Below, in pieces: positions 18,092-27,230 of a stretch of DNA of 64,000 bases. The DNA lies in assembly GCF_042678145.1 (NCBI RefSeq), contig NZ_JBHUDG010000020.1:62001-126000 (forward strand), in the 5' to 3' direction. Within the stretch, counting starts at the first letter, position 1, and each line of letters begins with the position of its first letter. The position numbers and the translations under genes were made by a program. The DNA is from Pseudopedobacter beijingensis (GTDB lineage Bacteria; Bacteroidota; Bacteroidia; Sphingobacteriales; Sphingobacteriaceae). Under the pieces are notes generated by a model. The model searched no databases and was not told where the DNA came from. It was given only the letters and a program-made list of their open reading frames with translations.

Positions 18092-19699
18092 ATGTTTAAC
18101 ATAAACGAACTGAACGATAAGCTTGTTTCAGAGCTTCGTGAAATCGCAAAAACTTTTGGCATAGAAAACGCTGATGATTTGCGAAAAGCAGAGTTAGTAA
18201 AAAAAATCAAAGAACAACACGATTTAATTAATGCAGCTAAATCAGCAGGAGCTGTAGATGAGGTTAAAGAAGAAGAAAAGCCTAAAAAAAGGGCTCGTAC
18301 TATAAAAACCACTACTACAGTAACCGAGGTAAAACCAAAACCTAAGGCTCCTGAAACCGCTTCATTATTTGATGCTGCAGAACCTGTTGAGGAAGAAAAG
18401 CCAAAAACAGAAAAAAGAGCAAGAAAAACTGTTAGTTCTGAGGACAAACAAGAAACTAAAGTAGAGGCTCCTGTAGCTGAAGCTACTGAAAGCAAAGAGG
18501 TTAAAGTTGAAAGCACAGACCGTAATTATAAAGACAGAAATGGTAACGGAAATGGCAAAAAGTCACAAGACTCAGGATTTGACTTTGACAATGTAATCAG
18601 TAATGAAGGTGTTCTTGAAATCATGCCTGATGGATACGGTTTTTTACGTTCTTCTGATTACAACTATTTAACTTCTCCTGACGATATTTACGTATCTCAA
18701 TCCCAAATTAAATTATTTGGTCTAAAAACAGGGGATACCATAAGAGGAAGCATTAGACCTCCTAAAGAGGGTGAAAAATATTTCCCTTTGGTAAGGGTTG
18801 AATCTATCAATGGCAGAGTTCCTGCTGAGGTAAGAGACAGAATCCCTTTTGATTACCTGACTCCACTTTTCCCTTCAGAGCGTCTGAATTTATTTACCAG
18901 ACCTGGTGATTACTCTACCAGGATAATGGATTTATTCACACCTATCGGAAAAGGTCAACGTGGTTTAATTGTAGCACAACCTAAAACAGGTAAAACAAAC
19001 TTATTAAAAGAAGTTGCTAATGCTATTGCTTCCAATCATCCAGAAGTTTATTTAATCATCCTTTTGATTGATGAACGTCCGGAAGAGGTTACAGACATGG
19101 CAAGAAGCGTTAGAGCGGAAGTAATTTCGTCTACCTTTGACGAACCTGCTGAACGCCACGTTAAAATCGCCAATATTGTTTTGGAAAAAGCCAAAAGAAT
19201 GGTGGAATGTGGACATGATGTAGTTATTCTTTTGGACTCCATTACCCGTCTGGCAAGAGCTTATAATACAGTAGCTCCGGCATCCGGAAAAATATTATCG
19301 GGTGGTGTTGATGCAAACGCATTACACAAACCTAAACGTTTCTTTGGTGCGGCCAGAAATATTGAAGACGGAGGTTCTCTAACTATTTTAGCAACTGCAT
19401 TAACGGATACCGGTTCTAAAATGGATGAAGTTATTTTTGAGGAATTCAAAGGTACTGGTAATATGGAGCTTCAATTAGACAGAAAACTTTCGAACAAACG
19501 TATTTTCCCTGCTATAGATATTACAGCATCAAGTACAAGAAGAGACGATTTGTTACTGGACAAAGAAACCCTTCAAAGAATTTGGATTTTAAGAAACCAC
19601 TTAGCAGACATGAATTCTCAGGAAGCTATGGAATTCTTATTAACTCAGGTTAAAGGAACAAAATCCAACGAAGAGTTTTTGATTTCTATGAATAGTTAA
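18092..19699 (+). CDS. rho: Transcription termination factor Rho
   Basis: 535 residues. An N-terminal Rho-N helical domain (about 1-45) is followed by a long charged Lys/Glu/Ala-rich low-complexity insert (about 50-165). After this comes the cold-shock-like RNA-binding domain (EIMPDGYGFLRS). The ATPase core has Walker A AQPKTGKTN, Walker B VVILLDSITRLARAYN and SGGVDANALHKPKRFFGAARN. The hexameric helicase ends transcription. The insert resembles the disordered Rho inserts known in other phyla. Confidence 0.98.
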   Translation: MFNINELNDKLVSELREIAKTFGIENADDLRKAELVKKIKEQHDLINAAKSAGAVDEVKEEEKPKKRARTIKTTTTVTEVKPKPKAPETASLFDAAEPVEEEKPKTEKRARKTVSSEDKQETKVEAPVAEATESKEVKVESTDRNYKDRNGNGNGKKSQDSGFDFDNVISNEGVLEIMPDGYGFLRSSDYNYLTSPDDIYVSQSQIKLFGLKTGDTIRGSIRPPKEGEKYFPLVRVESINGRVPAEVRDRIPFDYLTPLFPSERLNLFTRPGDYSTRIMDLFTPIGKGQRGLIVAQPKTGKTNLLKEVANAIASNHPEVYLIILLIDERPEEVTDMARSVRAEVISSTFDEPAERHVKIANIVLEKAKRMVECGHDVVILLDSITRLARAYNTVAPASGKILSGGVDANALHKPKRFFGAARNIEDGGSLTILATALTDTGSKMDEVIFEEFKGTGNMELQLDRKLSNKRIFPAIDITASSTRRDDLLLDKETLQRIWILRNHLADMNSQEAMEFLLTQVKGTKSNEEFLISMNS

Positions 19700-19718
19700 T
19701 TTTTGCATCAATATTGTG

Positions 19719-19848
19719 AGGGGCTGTATCAAAAGCAACTTGTCATACTAAAGTCGAAAGACCTCTTTCAGGTATACTTAAGAAAGTTTGTAATAAGTTT
19801 TCCGAAATACCCAAATGACAAAGTTTGTATTTTTGAAACAGCCCTTTT
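19719..19848. repeat. Intergenic inverted-repeat element
   Basis: Two arms of about 28-34 nt form an imperfect inverted repeat. The left arm is 19719-19746 (ggggctgtatcaaaa ... tgtcat). The right arm is 19815-19848 (atgaca ... ttttgaaacagccc). About 68 nt lie between them. It looks like a BIME- or MITE-like intergenic unit, and its folded RNA could also end rho transcription. Other copies could not be searched. Confidence 0.6.
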
Positions 19849-19920
19849 ATTTTTGAAAATGTTATTTATTAACAATAAATAGCTAAAGTGTCCATAAAAT
19901 TAAATTAACTTCAGTCAAAA

Positions 19921-20604
19921 ATGATCAAGAAACATATTCCTAATTTTTTAACGTGTGCTAATCTGTTTTCTGGTTGCGTAGGAGCTATATATGCTTTTGA
20001 AGGCAATCTAAAAGCAGTAGCCTACTTTGTTATTCTATCTGGAATATTTGATTTTTTTGACGGTTTTGCTGCCCGATTATTAAACGTAAAATCAGAAATA
20101 GGTAAAGAGCTCGATTCTCTTGCAGATGTGGTTAGCTTTGGTTTTGTTCCCGGAATTCTATTTTATCAGTTATTACAGGTAGAAAACGCCAACTCGTTTA
20201 TTCCCTACCTGGGATTTTTAGTGACTATATTTTCTGCTTTAAGATTAGCGAAGTTTAATATTGACACCCGACAAACGGAGGATTTCATAGGTGTAAATAC
20301 ACCCATGAATACTTTTCTGGTAATTTCGTTGCCTTATCTGGCAGATGAGTACAATTTTATTAATTCTACCTGGTTTTTGTTACCTTTAATAGTTACACTC
20401 TCCCTTCTGTTAGTCAGCGAGTTAAAACTATTTTCCATGAAAATTGGAAAAGATTTGTCCTGGAACACCAATAAATACCGTTTTATATTTTTAATACTAT
20501 CAATAGCTAGTCTTCTGCTATTTAAAGGCTTTGCAGGTATTCCTTTAGTCTTTGTATTTTATATAGTATTTTCCTTAATACATTTCAAAAAGGAAACCAA
20601 TTAA
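19921..20604 (+). CDS. pssA: CDP-diacylglycerol-serine O-phosphatidyltransferase
   Basis: 227 residues with 6-8 membrane segments. The CDP-alcohol phosphotransferase signature DG-x2-AR-x8-G-x3-D-x3-D is visible across FDGFAARLLNV and GKELDSLAD. The start IPNFLTCANLFSGCVGAIYAF is typical of PssA. It makes phosphatidylserine, the precursor of phosphatidylethanolamine. It follows the inverted-repeat element behind rho and is probably transcribed alone. Confidence 0.93.
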   Translation: MIKKHIPNFLTCANLFSGCVGAIYAFEGNLKAVAYFVILSGIFDFFDGFAARLLNVKSEIGKELDSLADVVSFGFVPGILFYQLLQVENANSFIPYLGFLVTIFSALRLAKFNIDTRQTEDFIGVNTPMNTFLVISLPYLADEYNFINSTWFLLPLIVTLSLLLVSELKLFSMKIGKDLSWNTNKYRFIFLILSIASLLLFKGFAGIPLVFVFYIVFSLIHFKKETN

Positions 20605-20686
20605 TATTAAAGCTTCCTTTTCGGCTACAAAAGCCCCCTTTATAGAGATAACACAAAAATCTCAGATAAAATGTATGAGCCTATTA

Positions 20687-21049
20687 TCAGGTATTCTCTG
20701 CTAGTTCTACTTTTTTATTCTCCAAAGCAACATAAATTGAAGGAAAAAGACTGTTCAGCTTATCAAAAACCGCAACAATTTCTTCATAAGCCTTCTGCTC
20801 CCTGGCCTGATGTTCAATATTCGCCATCTGCACCTGTTCGTCATTTAACCCCATAAAAGTTAATGTAGGCTTAATTTTATGTGCTATTTCCGCTATTCTT
20901 TTCCAATCTTTTTCAGCAATAGCACCATTTAAACCACTTACATAACCAGGGGTTTGTTGTAAAAAAATATCTATCATTTCAATGATAAATTCTGCATTTC
21001 CTCCGGCAACCTCATCTAAATAAGACAAGTCTATTTTAATATCACTCAT
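20687..21049 (-). CDS. HPt-domain phosphotransfer protein
   Basis: 120 residues forming a single histidine phosphotransfer domain. The phosphoacceptor His57 lies in IAHKIKPTLTFMG. Such stand-alone HPt proteins pass phosphate between a hybrid kinase and a response regulator, but no partner gene is nearby. It lies 3 nt downstream of folK, so the two are co-transcribed. Confidence 0.85.
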   Translation of the reverse strand: MSDIKIDLSYLDEVAGGNAEFIIEMIDIFLQQTPGYVSGLNGAIAEKDWKRIAEIAHKIKPTLTFMGLNDEQVQMANIEHQAREQKAYEEIVAVFDKLNSLFPSIYVALENKKVELAENT

Positions 21050-21052
21050 AAT

Positions 21053-21538
21053 TTATTTTATCAGTTTAACAACCTGCGATTTATCTTCGCATAAATCATA
21101 TAACTGTTGTACGTTTTTTTTCAGAATTGGATGTATATATTTTGAAGTAATTTCATTTAAGGGAACCAAAACAAAGGCTCTTTCCTGCAAAAACGGGTGT
21201 GGGATAGTCAAATCAGGTGTTTTTATAACTAAATTATCATAAAACAAAATATCTATATCAATCGTCCTTGCTCCCCAATGTTCCTTACGTTTCCTTCCTA
21301 AATCTCGTTCAATAACACCAATTTGTGTTAACAAATCCTGCGGTAACAAATGAGTCCTTACTTCTATTGCTATATTCAAAAAATCAGGTTGGTTTGTATT
21401 TCCCCATGCCTGAGTTTCATAAACAGATGATTGTGTAACAATTTCACCTATAGTTTCCTCAATATGCTTCAGACTTTTCTCAATAGAGTCTAACCTATCG
21501 CCTAAATTAGCACCAATACTTAAAAATGTCGTAAACAT
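21053..21538 (-). CDS. folK: 2-amino-4-hydroxy-6-hydroxymethyldihydropteridine diphosphokinase
   Basis: 161 residues, the usual HPPK length. Motifs: LSIGANLGDR at the start, QSSVYETQAWG, FLNIAIEVRTHLLPQDLL, and the Mg-binding RTIDIDILFYDN followed by IPHPFLQERAFVL. It adds pyrophosphate to the pterin in folate synthesis. It is divergent from sppA and in one operon with the HPt gene. Confidence 0.97.
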   Translation of the reverse strand: MFTTFLSIGANLGDRLDSIEKSLKHIEETIGEIVTQSSVYETQAWGNTNQPDFLNIAIEVRTHLLPQDLLTQIGVIERDLGRKRKEHWGARTIDIDILFYDNLVIKTPDLTIPHPFLQERAFVLVPLNEITSKYIHPILKKNVQQLYDLCEDKSQVVKLIK

Positions 21539-21552
21539 TAATCCTGTAACAA

Positions 21553-21584
21553 TTGTTGTTAATAAATATCTAAACTTATATTTG
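21553..21584 (+). promoter_or_regulatory. Promoter of sppA
   Basis: A TTG at 21553-21555 (or 21556-21558) lies 21 (or 18) nt before a TATATTTG box at 21577-21584. This fits the Bacteroidota promoter layout and leaves a leader of about 30 nt before sppA. Confidence 0.65.
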
Positions 21585-21621
21585 TATTAAACAAAATTAA
21601 AAAAAACACTAATTAATTCAG

Positions 21622-23385
21622 ATGAAACAATTCTTCAAATTTGTTTTTGCCTCTATGCTTGGAGTTTTTCTCTCCATCATTGTTTTCATTATTTTCATAT
21701 CTATCATTACCGCTAGTATCATTAGCAGTTCAAGCAGTTCTGTAGAAGTAAAAGATAATTCAATATTATATCTAAATCTTAATTACCCAATTACCGAAAG
21801 ATCTCCTTCAAATCCTTTAGAAGACCTTGAAATTGGCCCTATTAAAAAAGAAAAGATTCTGGGATTGGATGATATATTAAAAAGCGTACGTTATGCAAAA
21901 GACGATAATGCCATTAAAGGTATCTACTTAGATGCTTCAAATGTACAGGCTGGCATGGCAACTATCGAAGAAATACGTGATGCACTGGCAGATTTCAAAA
22001 AATCGGGTAAGTTTATAACTGCTTATAGTGAAGTTTATACACAAAAATCATTTTACGTGGCTTCTGTTGCATCTAAAGTATACCTCAACCCGGTAGGTTA
22101 TCTTGAATTTAAAGGTATTGCATCAAATAGTGTTTTCTTTAAAGGTGCTCTTGAAAAATTAGAAATAGAACCTCAGGTTATAAAAGTGGGTACTTTTAAA
22201 AGTGCTGTAGAGCCTTTTTTGCTGGATAAAATGAGCGACGCCAACAAACTTCAAATGACCAGTATCCTAAATTCTTTATATAGTGGAATTATTGCTAAAA
22301 TATCCGAATCAAGAAATATCCCTCAGGATTCTCTTTATAAAATGGCTAACGATTTAAGAATCAGATCGGCAGAAGATGCTTTAAAATATAAAATGGTAGA
22401 CGCCCTAAAATACAAGGACGAAGTACTGGATGAACTGAAAGAAAAAACAGGGATTGACAAAAAGAAAAACCTGAACACGGTTTCAGTTGCAGATTACGCT
22501 ACTACTGTTAAACCGGCTGAAACAGGGAAAAACCGAATTGCTATTATATATGCCAATGGTGAAATTAATGGTGGCGAAGGAGATGAAGAAACCATTGGTT
22601 CTGAAGGTATATCAAGAGCTATCAGAAAAGCCAGATTGGATGATAAAGTAAAAGCTATTGTTTTACGCGTTAATAGTCCCGGAGGAAGCTCACTGGCTTC
22701 TGATGTTATCTGGAGAGAAACCGTGTTAGCCAAAAAAGAAAAACCTGTAATAGTAAGTATGGGCGATTACGCCGCTTCTGGGGGATATTATATTTCTTGT
22801 GCCGCTGACTCTATTTTTGCAGAACCAAATACAATTACCGGATCTATCGGCGTATTTGCTATTCTTCCTAACATGAAAACTTTCTTCAATAACAAATTAG
22901 GAATTACATTTGACGGGGTAAAAACAGGAGAATATGCCGATTTTGGACAAATTAACCGCCCGTTAACCAATGGTGAACGTTTTATATTACAGAACGAAGT
23001 CAATAAAATTTATGATGATTTCACAAAACGTGTAGCCGAAGGCAGAAAAATACAGCAAACTTATGTAGACAGTATTGGACAAGGGCGTGTATGGACAGGG
23101 AAACAAGCTATTGAGTTGGGACTGGTTGACAGAATAGGACATATTGAAGATGCCGTCAAATCAGCGGCTAAAAAAGCAAAAGTAGAAAACGATTATATGG
23201 TGGTGGCTTATCCTGAGAAAAAAGATGGGCTTTTCTCTCTTTTAAGCAAATCAGGTGATAAAATAAAAACCTATTTTGTAGAAAAAGAACTGGGCGATAA
23301 TTACAAATACTACAAACAGCTTAACAAAGTAGCAAACTTACGTGGTATACAGGCATTAATGCCTTATAGCTTTGAGATAGAATAA
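21622..23385 (+). CDS. sppA: Signal peptide peptidase SppA, 67K type
   Basis: 587 residues with an N-terminal membrane anchor (about residues 10-35) and two tandem ClpP-like domains. The general-base Lys193 lies in VGTFKSAVEPF of the first domain, and the nucleophile Ser386 in DYAASGGYY of the second, as in E. coli SppA. It degrades cleaved signal peptides in the membrane. It has its own promoter and a strong terminator. Confidence 0.96.
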   Translation: MKQFFKFVFASMLGVFLSIIVFIIFISIITASIISSSSSSVEVKDNSILYLNLNYPITERSPSNPLEDLEIGPIKKEKILGLDDILKSVRYAKDDNAIKGIYLDASNVQAGMATIEEIRDALADFKKSGKFITAYSEVYTQKSFYVASVASKVYLNPVGYLEFKGIASNSVFFKGALEKLEIEPQVIKVGTFKSAVEPFLLDKMSDANKLQMTSILNSLYSGIIAKISESRNIPQDSLYKMANDLRIRSAEDALKYKMVDALKYKDEVLDELKEKTGIDKKKNLNTVSVADYATTVKPAETGKNRIAIIYANGEINGGEGDEETIGSEGISRAIRKARLDDKVKAIVLRVNSPGGSSLASDVIWRETVLAKKEKPVIVSMGDYAASGGYYISCAADSIFAEPNTITGSIGVFAILPNMKTFFNNKLGITFDGVKTGEYADFGQINRPLTNGERFILQNEVNKIYDDFTKRVAEGRKIQQTYVDSIGQGRVWTGKQAIELGLVDRIGHIEDAVKSAAKKAKVENDYMVVAYPEKKDGLFSLLSKSGDKIKTYFVEKELGDNYKYYKQLNKVANLRGIQALMPYSFEIE

Positions 23386-23406
23386 TCTTCAGCACTCAAG
23401 CGCAGC

Positions 23407-23460
23407 AAGAAAGAGGCTGTTTCCTATATTTATTTCAGGAAACAACCTCTTTCTTATTTT
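23407..23460 (+). terminator. Rho-independent terminator of sppA
   Basis: A 19-bp stem (23407-23425 with 23437-23455, one C/A mismatch), an 11-nt loop and a following T-rich tract. Confidence 0.9.
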
Positions 23461-23520
23461 TAAAACCACTCACTCATTTTATAAACGTTTATCTCTAACT
23501 TAGCAGTTTATAGCCAAAAG

Positions 23521-25206
23521 ATGGAAAACAAAGAAATATCCAGAACGTTAAAACTATTGTCACAATTAATGGAGCTTCATAACGAAAATCCATTTAAAGT
23601 AAAATCTACCGCTAATGCTTCTTTTAAAGTAGACAAACTACCTTTTAAATTAAGAGACAAGAGTTTGTCCGAACTGGAAACCATAGATGGAGTAGGAAAA
23701 AGCACAGCATCCAAAATTTGGGAGCTTCTGCAAAACGGAAGTATAGAAGAACTTAATACATTAATTTCTATGACTCCAACCGGAGTTCTGGATATGTTAA
23801 GCATAAAAGGTTTGGGCCCTAAAAAGATCATTGTTATCTGGCAAGATCTGGGTATTGATAACATTGGAGAACTTTATTACGCTTGCAATGAGAATAGATT
23901 AATAGAAGCTAAAGGATTTGGTTCTAAAACACAGGAAGACATCAAAAAAGCTATTGAGTTTAAAATGGCCAATTCAGGCAAATTTTTGTATGCATCAATA
24001 GAACAATATGCTTTAAATTACCAACAACAGTTACACCAGCATTTTCAGCAATTAGATAGTTTTACAAATACTATTATAACCGGAGATCTCCGTCGTAAAT
24101 GTGAAATTATTGAATCTTTGGATATCTTGGTAATTAGCAATAACTACCCAAAACTAAGGGACAGTTTTAATCAACCAGAAAATATAGAAAATATAATTAC
24201 TCAAGAAGACAGCATAACTTTCAAAGATCAAAACCAGCTTGCTGTTAATATTTATTTTTGCAGGCATGAAAATGCAGGTTCACGCTTATTTGAAACCACA
24301 GGTAATGCAAAACATGTTACTATTATACAACAAATGCTTAAACCAGGCAATTTCAAAACAGAAGAAGAGTTATACCAATCAATTTCTCTGGAATATATAG
24401 AACCTGAATTACGTGAGGGAACCAATGAAATAGAGTTAGCTAAAAACAAGCGTTTACCAAAACTGATAACTTACGAAGATCTTAAAGGAACATTACATAA
24501 CCACAGTACGTGGAGCGATGGAGTACACTCTATAGCAGAAATGGCTAAATATTGCCGCGACACATTAAAATTAGAATATCTTGGTATGTGCGATCACTCC
24601 AAAACTGCCGTATATGCCAATGGTCTAAGTATAGAAAGGGTATTACAGCAGCACCAAGAAATTGATGCTTTAAATTTGAAACTTGCACCTTTCAAAATTT
24701 TCAAGGGAATAGAATCAGATATCTTAGGTGATGGCAGTCTGGATTATCCTGATGAAATTCTAGAGAAATTTGATTTTGTAGTCGCCTCCGTACATTCAAA
24801 TCTAAAAATGGATGAGGAGAAAGCAACCCAAAGAATTATAAAAGCGATAGAAAACCCATATACCACCATCTTAGGTCATCCTACCGGACGCTTGTTACTC
24901 AGTCGAAGTGGTTATCCTCTGGATTTTAAAAAAGTAATAGACGCATGTGCTGCCAATAAGGTCATCATAGAAATTAATGCAAATCCACTACGATTAGATT
25001 TAGATTGGCGCTGGCACCAATATGCTCTGGAAAAAGGAGTCATGCTATCTATTAACCCTGACGCACACAGAAACGAAGGTTTTTTAGACATGCAGTACGG
25101 AGTTTACGTAGCAAGAAAAGGTGGACTTGCCAAAGAAATGTGCTTAAATTGCTTAGATTTGGAGCAAATTGAAAGCATTTTCAATTCCAGAAAACTTCAA
25201 GCATGA
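23521..25206 (+). CDS. PolX-like protein: degenerate polymerase core plus PHP phosphoesterase
   Basis: 561 residues in the family X DNA polymerase layout. Helix-hairpin-helix regions come first (DGVGKSTASKIW, IKGLGPKKI, GFGSKTQEDI), then a palm-like part, then a PHP domain (about 322-555). The polymerase site looks broken: the GSxRR...GDxD motif reads GDLRR...ESLD, so the first catalytic Asp is Ser199 (Asp201 remains), and the third Asp is Asn243 (AVNIYF). The PHP metal ligands look complete (LHNHSTWSDG, CDHS, ESD, SVHS, GHP, INPDAH), so 3'-5' exonuclease or phosphoesterase activity is likely. Its stop overlaps the hldA start (ATGA). Confidence 0.88.
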   Translation: MENKEISRTLKLLSQLMELHNENPFKVKSTANASFKVDKLPFKLRDKSLSELETIDGVGKSTASKIWELLQNGSIEELNTLISMTPTGVLDMLSIKGLGPKKIIVIWQDLGIDNIGELYYACNENRLIEAKGFGSKTQEDIKKAIEFKMANSGKFLYASIEQYALNYQQQLHQHFQQLDSFTNTIITGDLRRKCEIIESLDILVISNNYPKLRDSFNQPENIENIITQEDSITFKDQNQLAVNIYFCRHENAGSRLFETTGNAKHVTIIQQMLKPGNFKTEEELYQSISLEYIEPELREGTNEIELAKNKRLPKLITYEDLKGTLHNHSTWSDGVHSIAEMAKYCRDTLKLEYLGMCDHSKTAVYANGLSIERVLQQHQEIDALNLKLAPFKIFKGIESDILGDGSLDYPDEILEKFDFVVASVHSNLKMDEEKATQRIIKAIENPYTTILGHPTGRLLLSRSGYPLDFKKVIDACAANKVIIEINANPLRLDLDWRWHQYALEKGVMLSINPDAHRNEGFLDMQYGVYVARKGGLAKEMCLNCLDLEQIESIFNSRKLQA

Positions 25207-26180
25207 GAATAGAAAATAAATTAGAATTACTTGCAGCAAAGTACACGCCTAATATATTGGTTATTGGAGACCTGATGCTTGATCATTACATATTTGGCAG
25301 TGCAGATAGGTTATCTCCAGAAGCACCCGTTCCCGTTGTTAACGTAAAAAGTGAGAATAAAATTATTGGTGGAGCAGCCAATGTAGCCAACAATATTCTA
25401 TCGCTGGGTGCCAAAGTTTCTATTGTGGGAGTTGTTGGAAATGACCAGGACGGAGATTTTATTCAGCATGTTTTTAAAGAAAAGCAAATTGATGGCCAAT
25501 ATATTTTAAAAGATACATCTCGTTGCACAACTATTAAAACAAGAATTTTAGCTGCAAACCATCAAATAGCGAGAATTGACAGAGAAGACACTCATCCAAT
25601 TAATGATGATATAGCAGAAAATCTGCTCGCACAAATTTACAAATATGCTCAGGAAGCCGATATTGTCATCATTTCAGATTACAACAAAGGGTTACTCTCC
25701 AACAGTTTTACGCAAAAAATATTGCAATACTGTAATAGCATTCAAAAGAAAGTTATTGTAGATCCTAAAGGGACAGATTACTCTAAATATAAATTGGCGT
25801 ATGCCATAAAACCCAATAGAAAAGAGCTTTCAGAAATTTCTCTTGTTAAAAACATAAATTCTTTAGACAAACTGAAGGAAGCTGCCCTAAAGGTATTTGA
25901 AATTACTCAGGCCGAAAATCTGGTAGTCACTTTATCAGAAGAAGGAATGGTTATTTTAACACCCGATTCTGTCAAAAGTCTCCCCGTTAAAGCTACAGAA
26001 GTATATGATGTTACCGGCGCCGGCGATACCGTAATTGCAACTATGAGTTACTGTTTAGCTATAGGTTTTTCGTTAGAAGAAGCTTGTGAAATAGCTAACT
26101 TTGCAGCAGCCATAGTAATAAAACACGTTGGAAGTGCTACTACAAGTATAGAAGAAATTATTGCATCAATAAAAGGTTAA
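25203..26180 (+). CDS. hldA: D-glycero-beta-D-manno-heptose-7-phosphate kinase
   Basis: 325 residues of the PfkB/ribokinase fold, equal to the N-terminal half of HldE (RfaE domain I). Seen: NILVIGDLMLDHYIFG, RLSPEAPVPVV, GGAANVANN, and the catalytic DVTGAGDTVIAT near the C-terminus. It phosphorylates heptose-7-phosphate at C1 for ADP-heptose synthesis. It overlaps the PolX-like gene by 4 nt and gmhA follows after 1 nt. The kinase and the nucleotidyltransferase are separate proteins here. Confidence 0.93.
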   Translation: MRIENKLELLAAKYTPNILVIGDLMLDHYIFGSADRLSPEAPVPVVNVKSENKIIGGAANVANNILSLGAKVSIVGVVGNDQDGDFIQHVFKEKQIDGQYILKDTSRCTTIKTRILAANHQIARIDREDTHPINDDIAENLLAQIYKYAQEADIVIISDYNKGLLSNSFTQKILQYCNSIQKKVIVDPKGTDYSKYKLAYAIKPNRKELSEISLVKNINSLDKLKEAALKVFEITQAENLVVTLSEEGMVILTPDSVKSLPVKATEVYDVTGAGDTVIATMSYCLAIGFSLEEACEIANFAAAIVIKHVGSATTSIEEIIASIKG

Positions 26181-26181
26181 T

Positions 26182-26739
26182 ATGGTTTTAGAAGAATTGA
26201 TATCGCATCAGAACACCATTAATAAAGTTATTGACAGCCTTGTACCTCAAATAGAACAAGGATGCCAACTGATAAAAGATACGCTGAGCCGGGGCAATAA
26301 AATATTGATTGCCGGAAATGGTGGAAGCGCAGCAGATGCACAGCATATTGCTGCTGAATTTACCGGTAGGTTTGAAGTCGAAAGAGAAGCATTACCTGCT
26401 ATTGCACTTACGGTAGATACCTCTGCCCTAACAGCCATAAGTAATGATTATGGCTTTGAAAGGGTATATAGTCGGCAAATATTAGCTTATGCAAAACCAG
26501 GAGATATTTTTATTGCTATTTCTACCAGTGGAAATAGTAAAAACATTATTGAGGCCCTAAAAACTGCCAAAGAGCAAAATTGCATCAGTATTGGATTAAG
26601 TGGTAGAGACGGAGGTTTAATGAACGATTTATGTGACCTTAATATTGTAGTGCCTGACAAAAGAACGGCTAGAATACAAGAAATGCATATCCTCATCGGA
26701 CATATTTTCTGCAAATCTGTAGACGAATTTTTCTCATGA
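26182..26739 (+). CDS. gmhA: Sedoheptulose-7-phosphate isomerase
   Basis: 185 residues, a SIS-fold isomerase. The block ILIAGNGGSAADAQHIAAEF, the FISTSGNSKN-type phosphate loop (AISTSGNSKN) and the C-terminal IQEMHILIGHIFC are diagnostic of GmhA. It turns sedoheptulose-7-phosphate into D-glycero-D-manno-heptose-7-phosphate, the first step towards ADP-heptose. Its stop overlaps the hldC start by 4 nt (ATGA). Confidence 0.95.
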   Translation: MVLEELISHQNTINKVIDSLVPQIEQGCQLIKDTLSRGNKILIAGNGGSAADAQHIAAEFTGRFEVEREALPAIALTVDTSALTAISNDYGFERVYSRQILAYAKPGDIFIAISTSGNSKNIIEALKTAKEQNCISIGLSGRDGGLMNDLCDLNIVVPDKRTARIQEMHILIGHIFCKSVDEFFS

Positions 26740-27215
26740 ACGTACAACAAAAAATAGTAACTCTGGAAGAAGCCGCAAAGCTTTCTGCCGAATGGCAGGC
26801 AAAAGGCCAAAAAGTTGTTTTTACAAACGGATGCTTTGATCTGTTACATGCTGGACATATAACCTATCTTTCTGAAGCAGCTGCATTAGGCAACAAGCTT
26901 ATTATTGGCTTAAATTCCGATAGCTCTGTAAAAAGATTAAAGGGAGAGAATAGACCTATTAACGACGAAAAAACCCGTTCTTTACTACTAGCAGCAATGT
27001 ATTTTGTAGATGCAGTTATTCTCTTTGAAGAAGAAACGCCATTGAACTTAATCAAGCAAACTTTGCCTAATATACTTGTTAAAGGAGGCGACTATACAAT
27101 TGATACTATTGTGGGAGCAAAAGAAGTATTGGAAAACAATGGGAGCGTAAAAACCATCACCTTCCTTCCAGGGTATTCAAGCACATCCATCATTAATAAG
27201 ATCAGGAACTTTTAA
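26736..27215 (+). CDS. hldC: D-glycero-beta-D-manno-heptose 1-phosphate adenylyltransferase
   Basis: 159 residues, equal to the C-terminal half of HldE (RfaE domain II). The nucleotidyltransferase motif FTNGCFDLLHAGHITYL, GLNSDSSVKRLKG and RPINDEKTRSLLLAAM are clear. It joins heptose-1-phosphate to AMP. It is translationally coupled to gmhA. The phosphatase gmhB needed between HldA and HldC is not in the window. Confidence 0.94.
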   Translation: MNVQQKIVTLEEAAKLSAEWQAKGQKVVFTNGCFDLLHAGHITYLSEAAALGNKLIIGLNSDSSVKRLKGENRPINDEKTRSLLLAAMYFVDAVILFEEETPLNLIKQTLPNILVKGGDYTIDTIVGAKEVLENNGSVKTITFLPGYSSTSIINKIRNF

Positions 27216-27230
27216 ACCCAAATCTGCATA

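Noticed and set aside
23481..23492. Perfect palindrome ataaacgtttat upstream of the PolX-like gene, similar to a LacI operator
   Set aside because: AT-rich 12-mer palindromes are expected by chance in this composition and no regulator is near.
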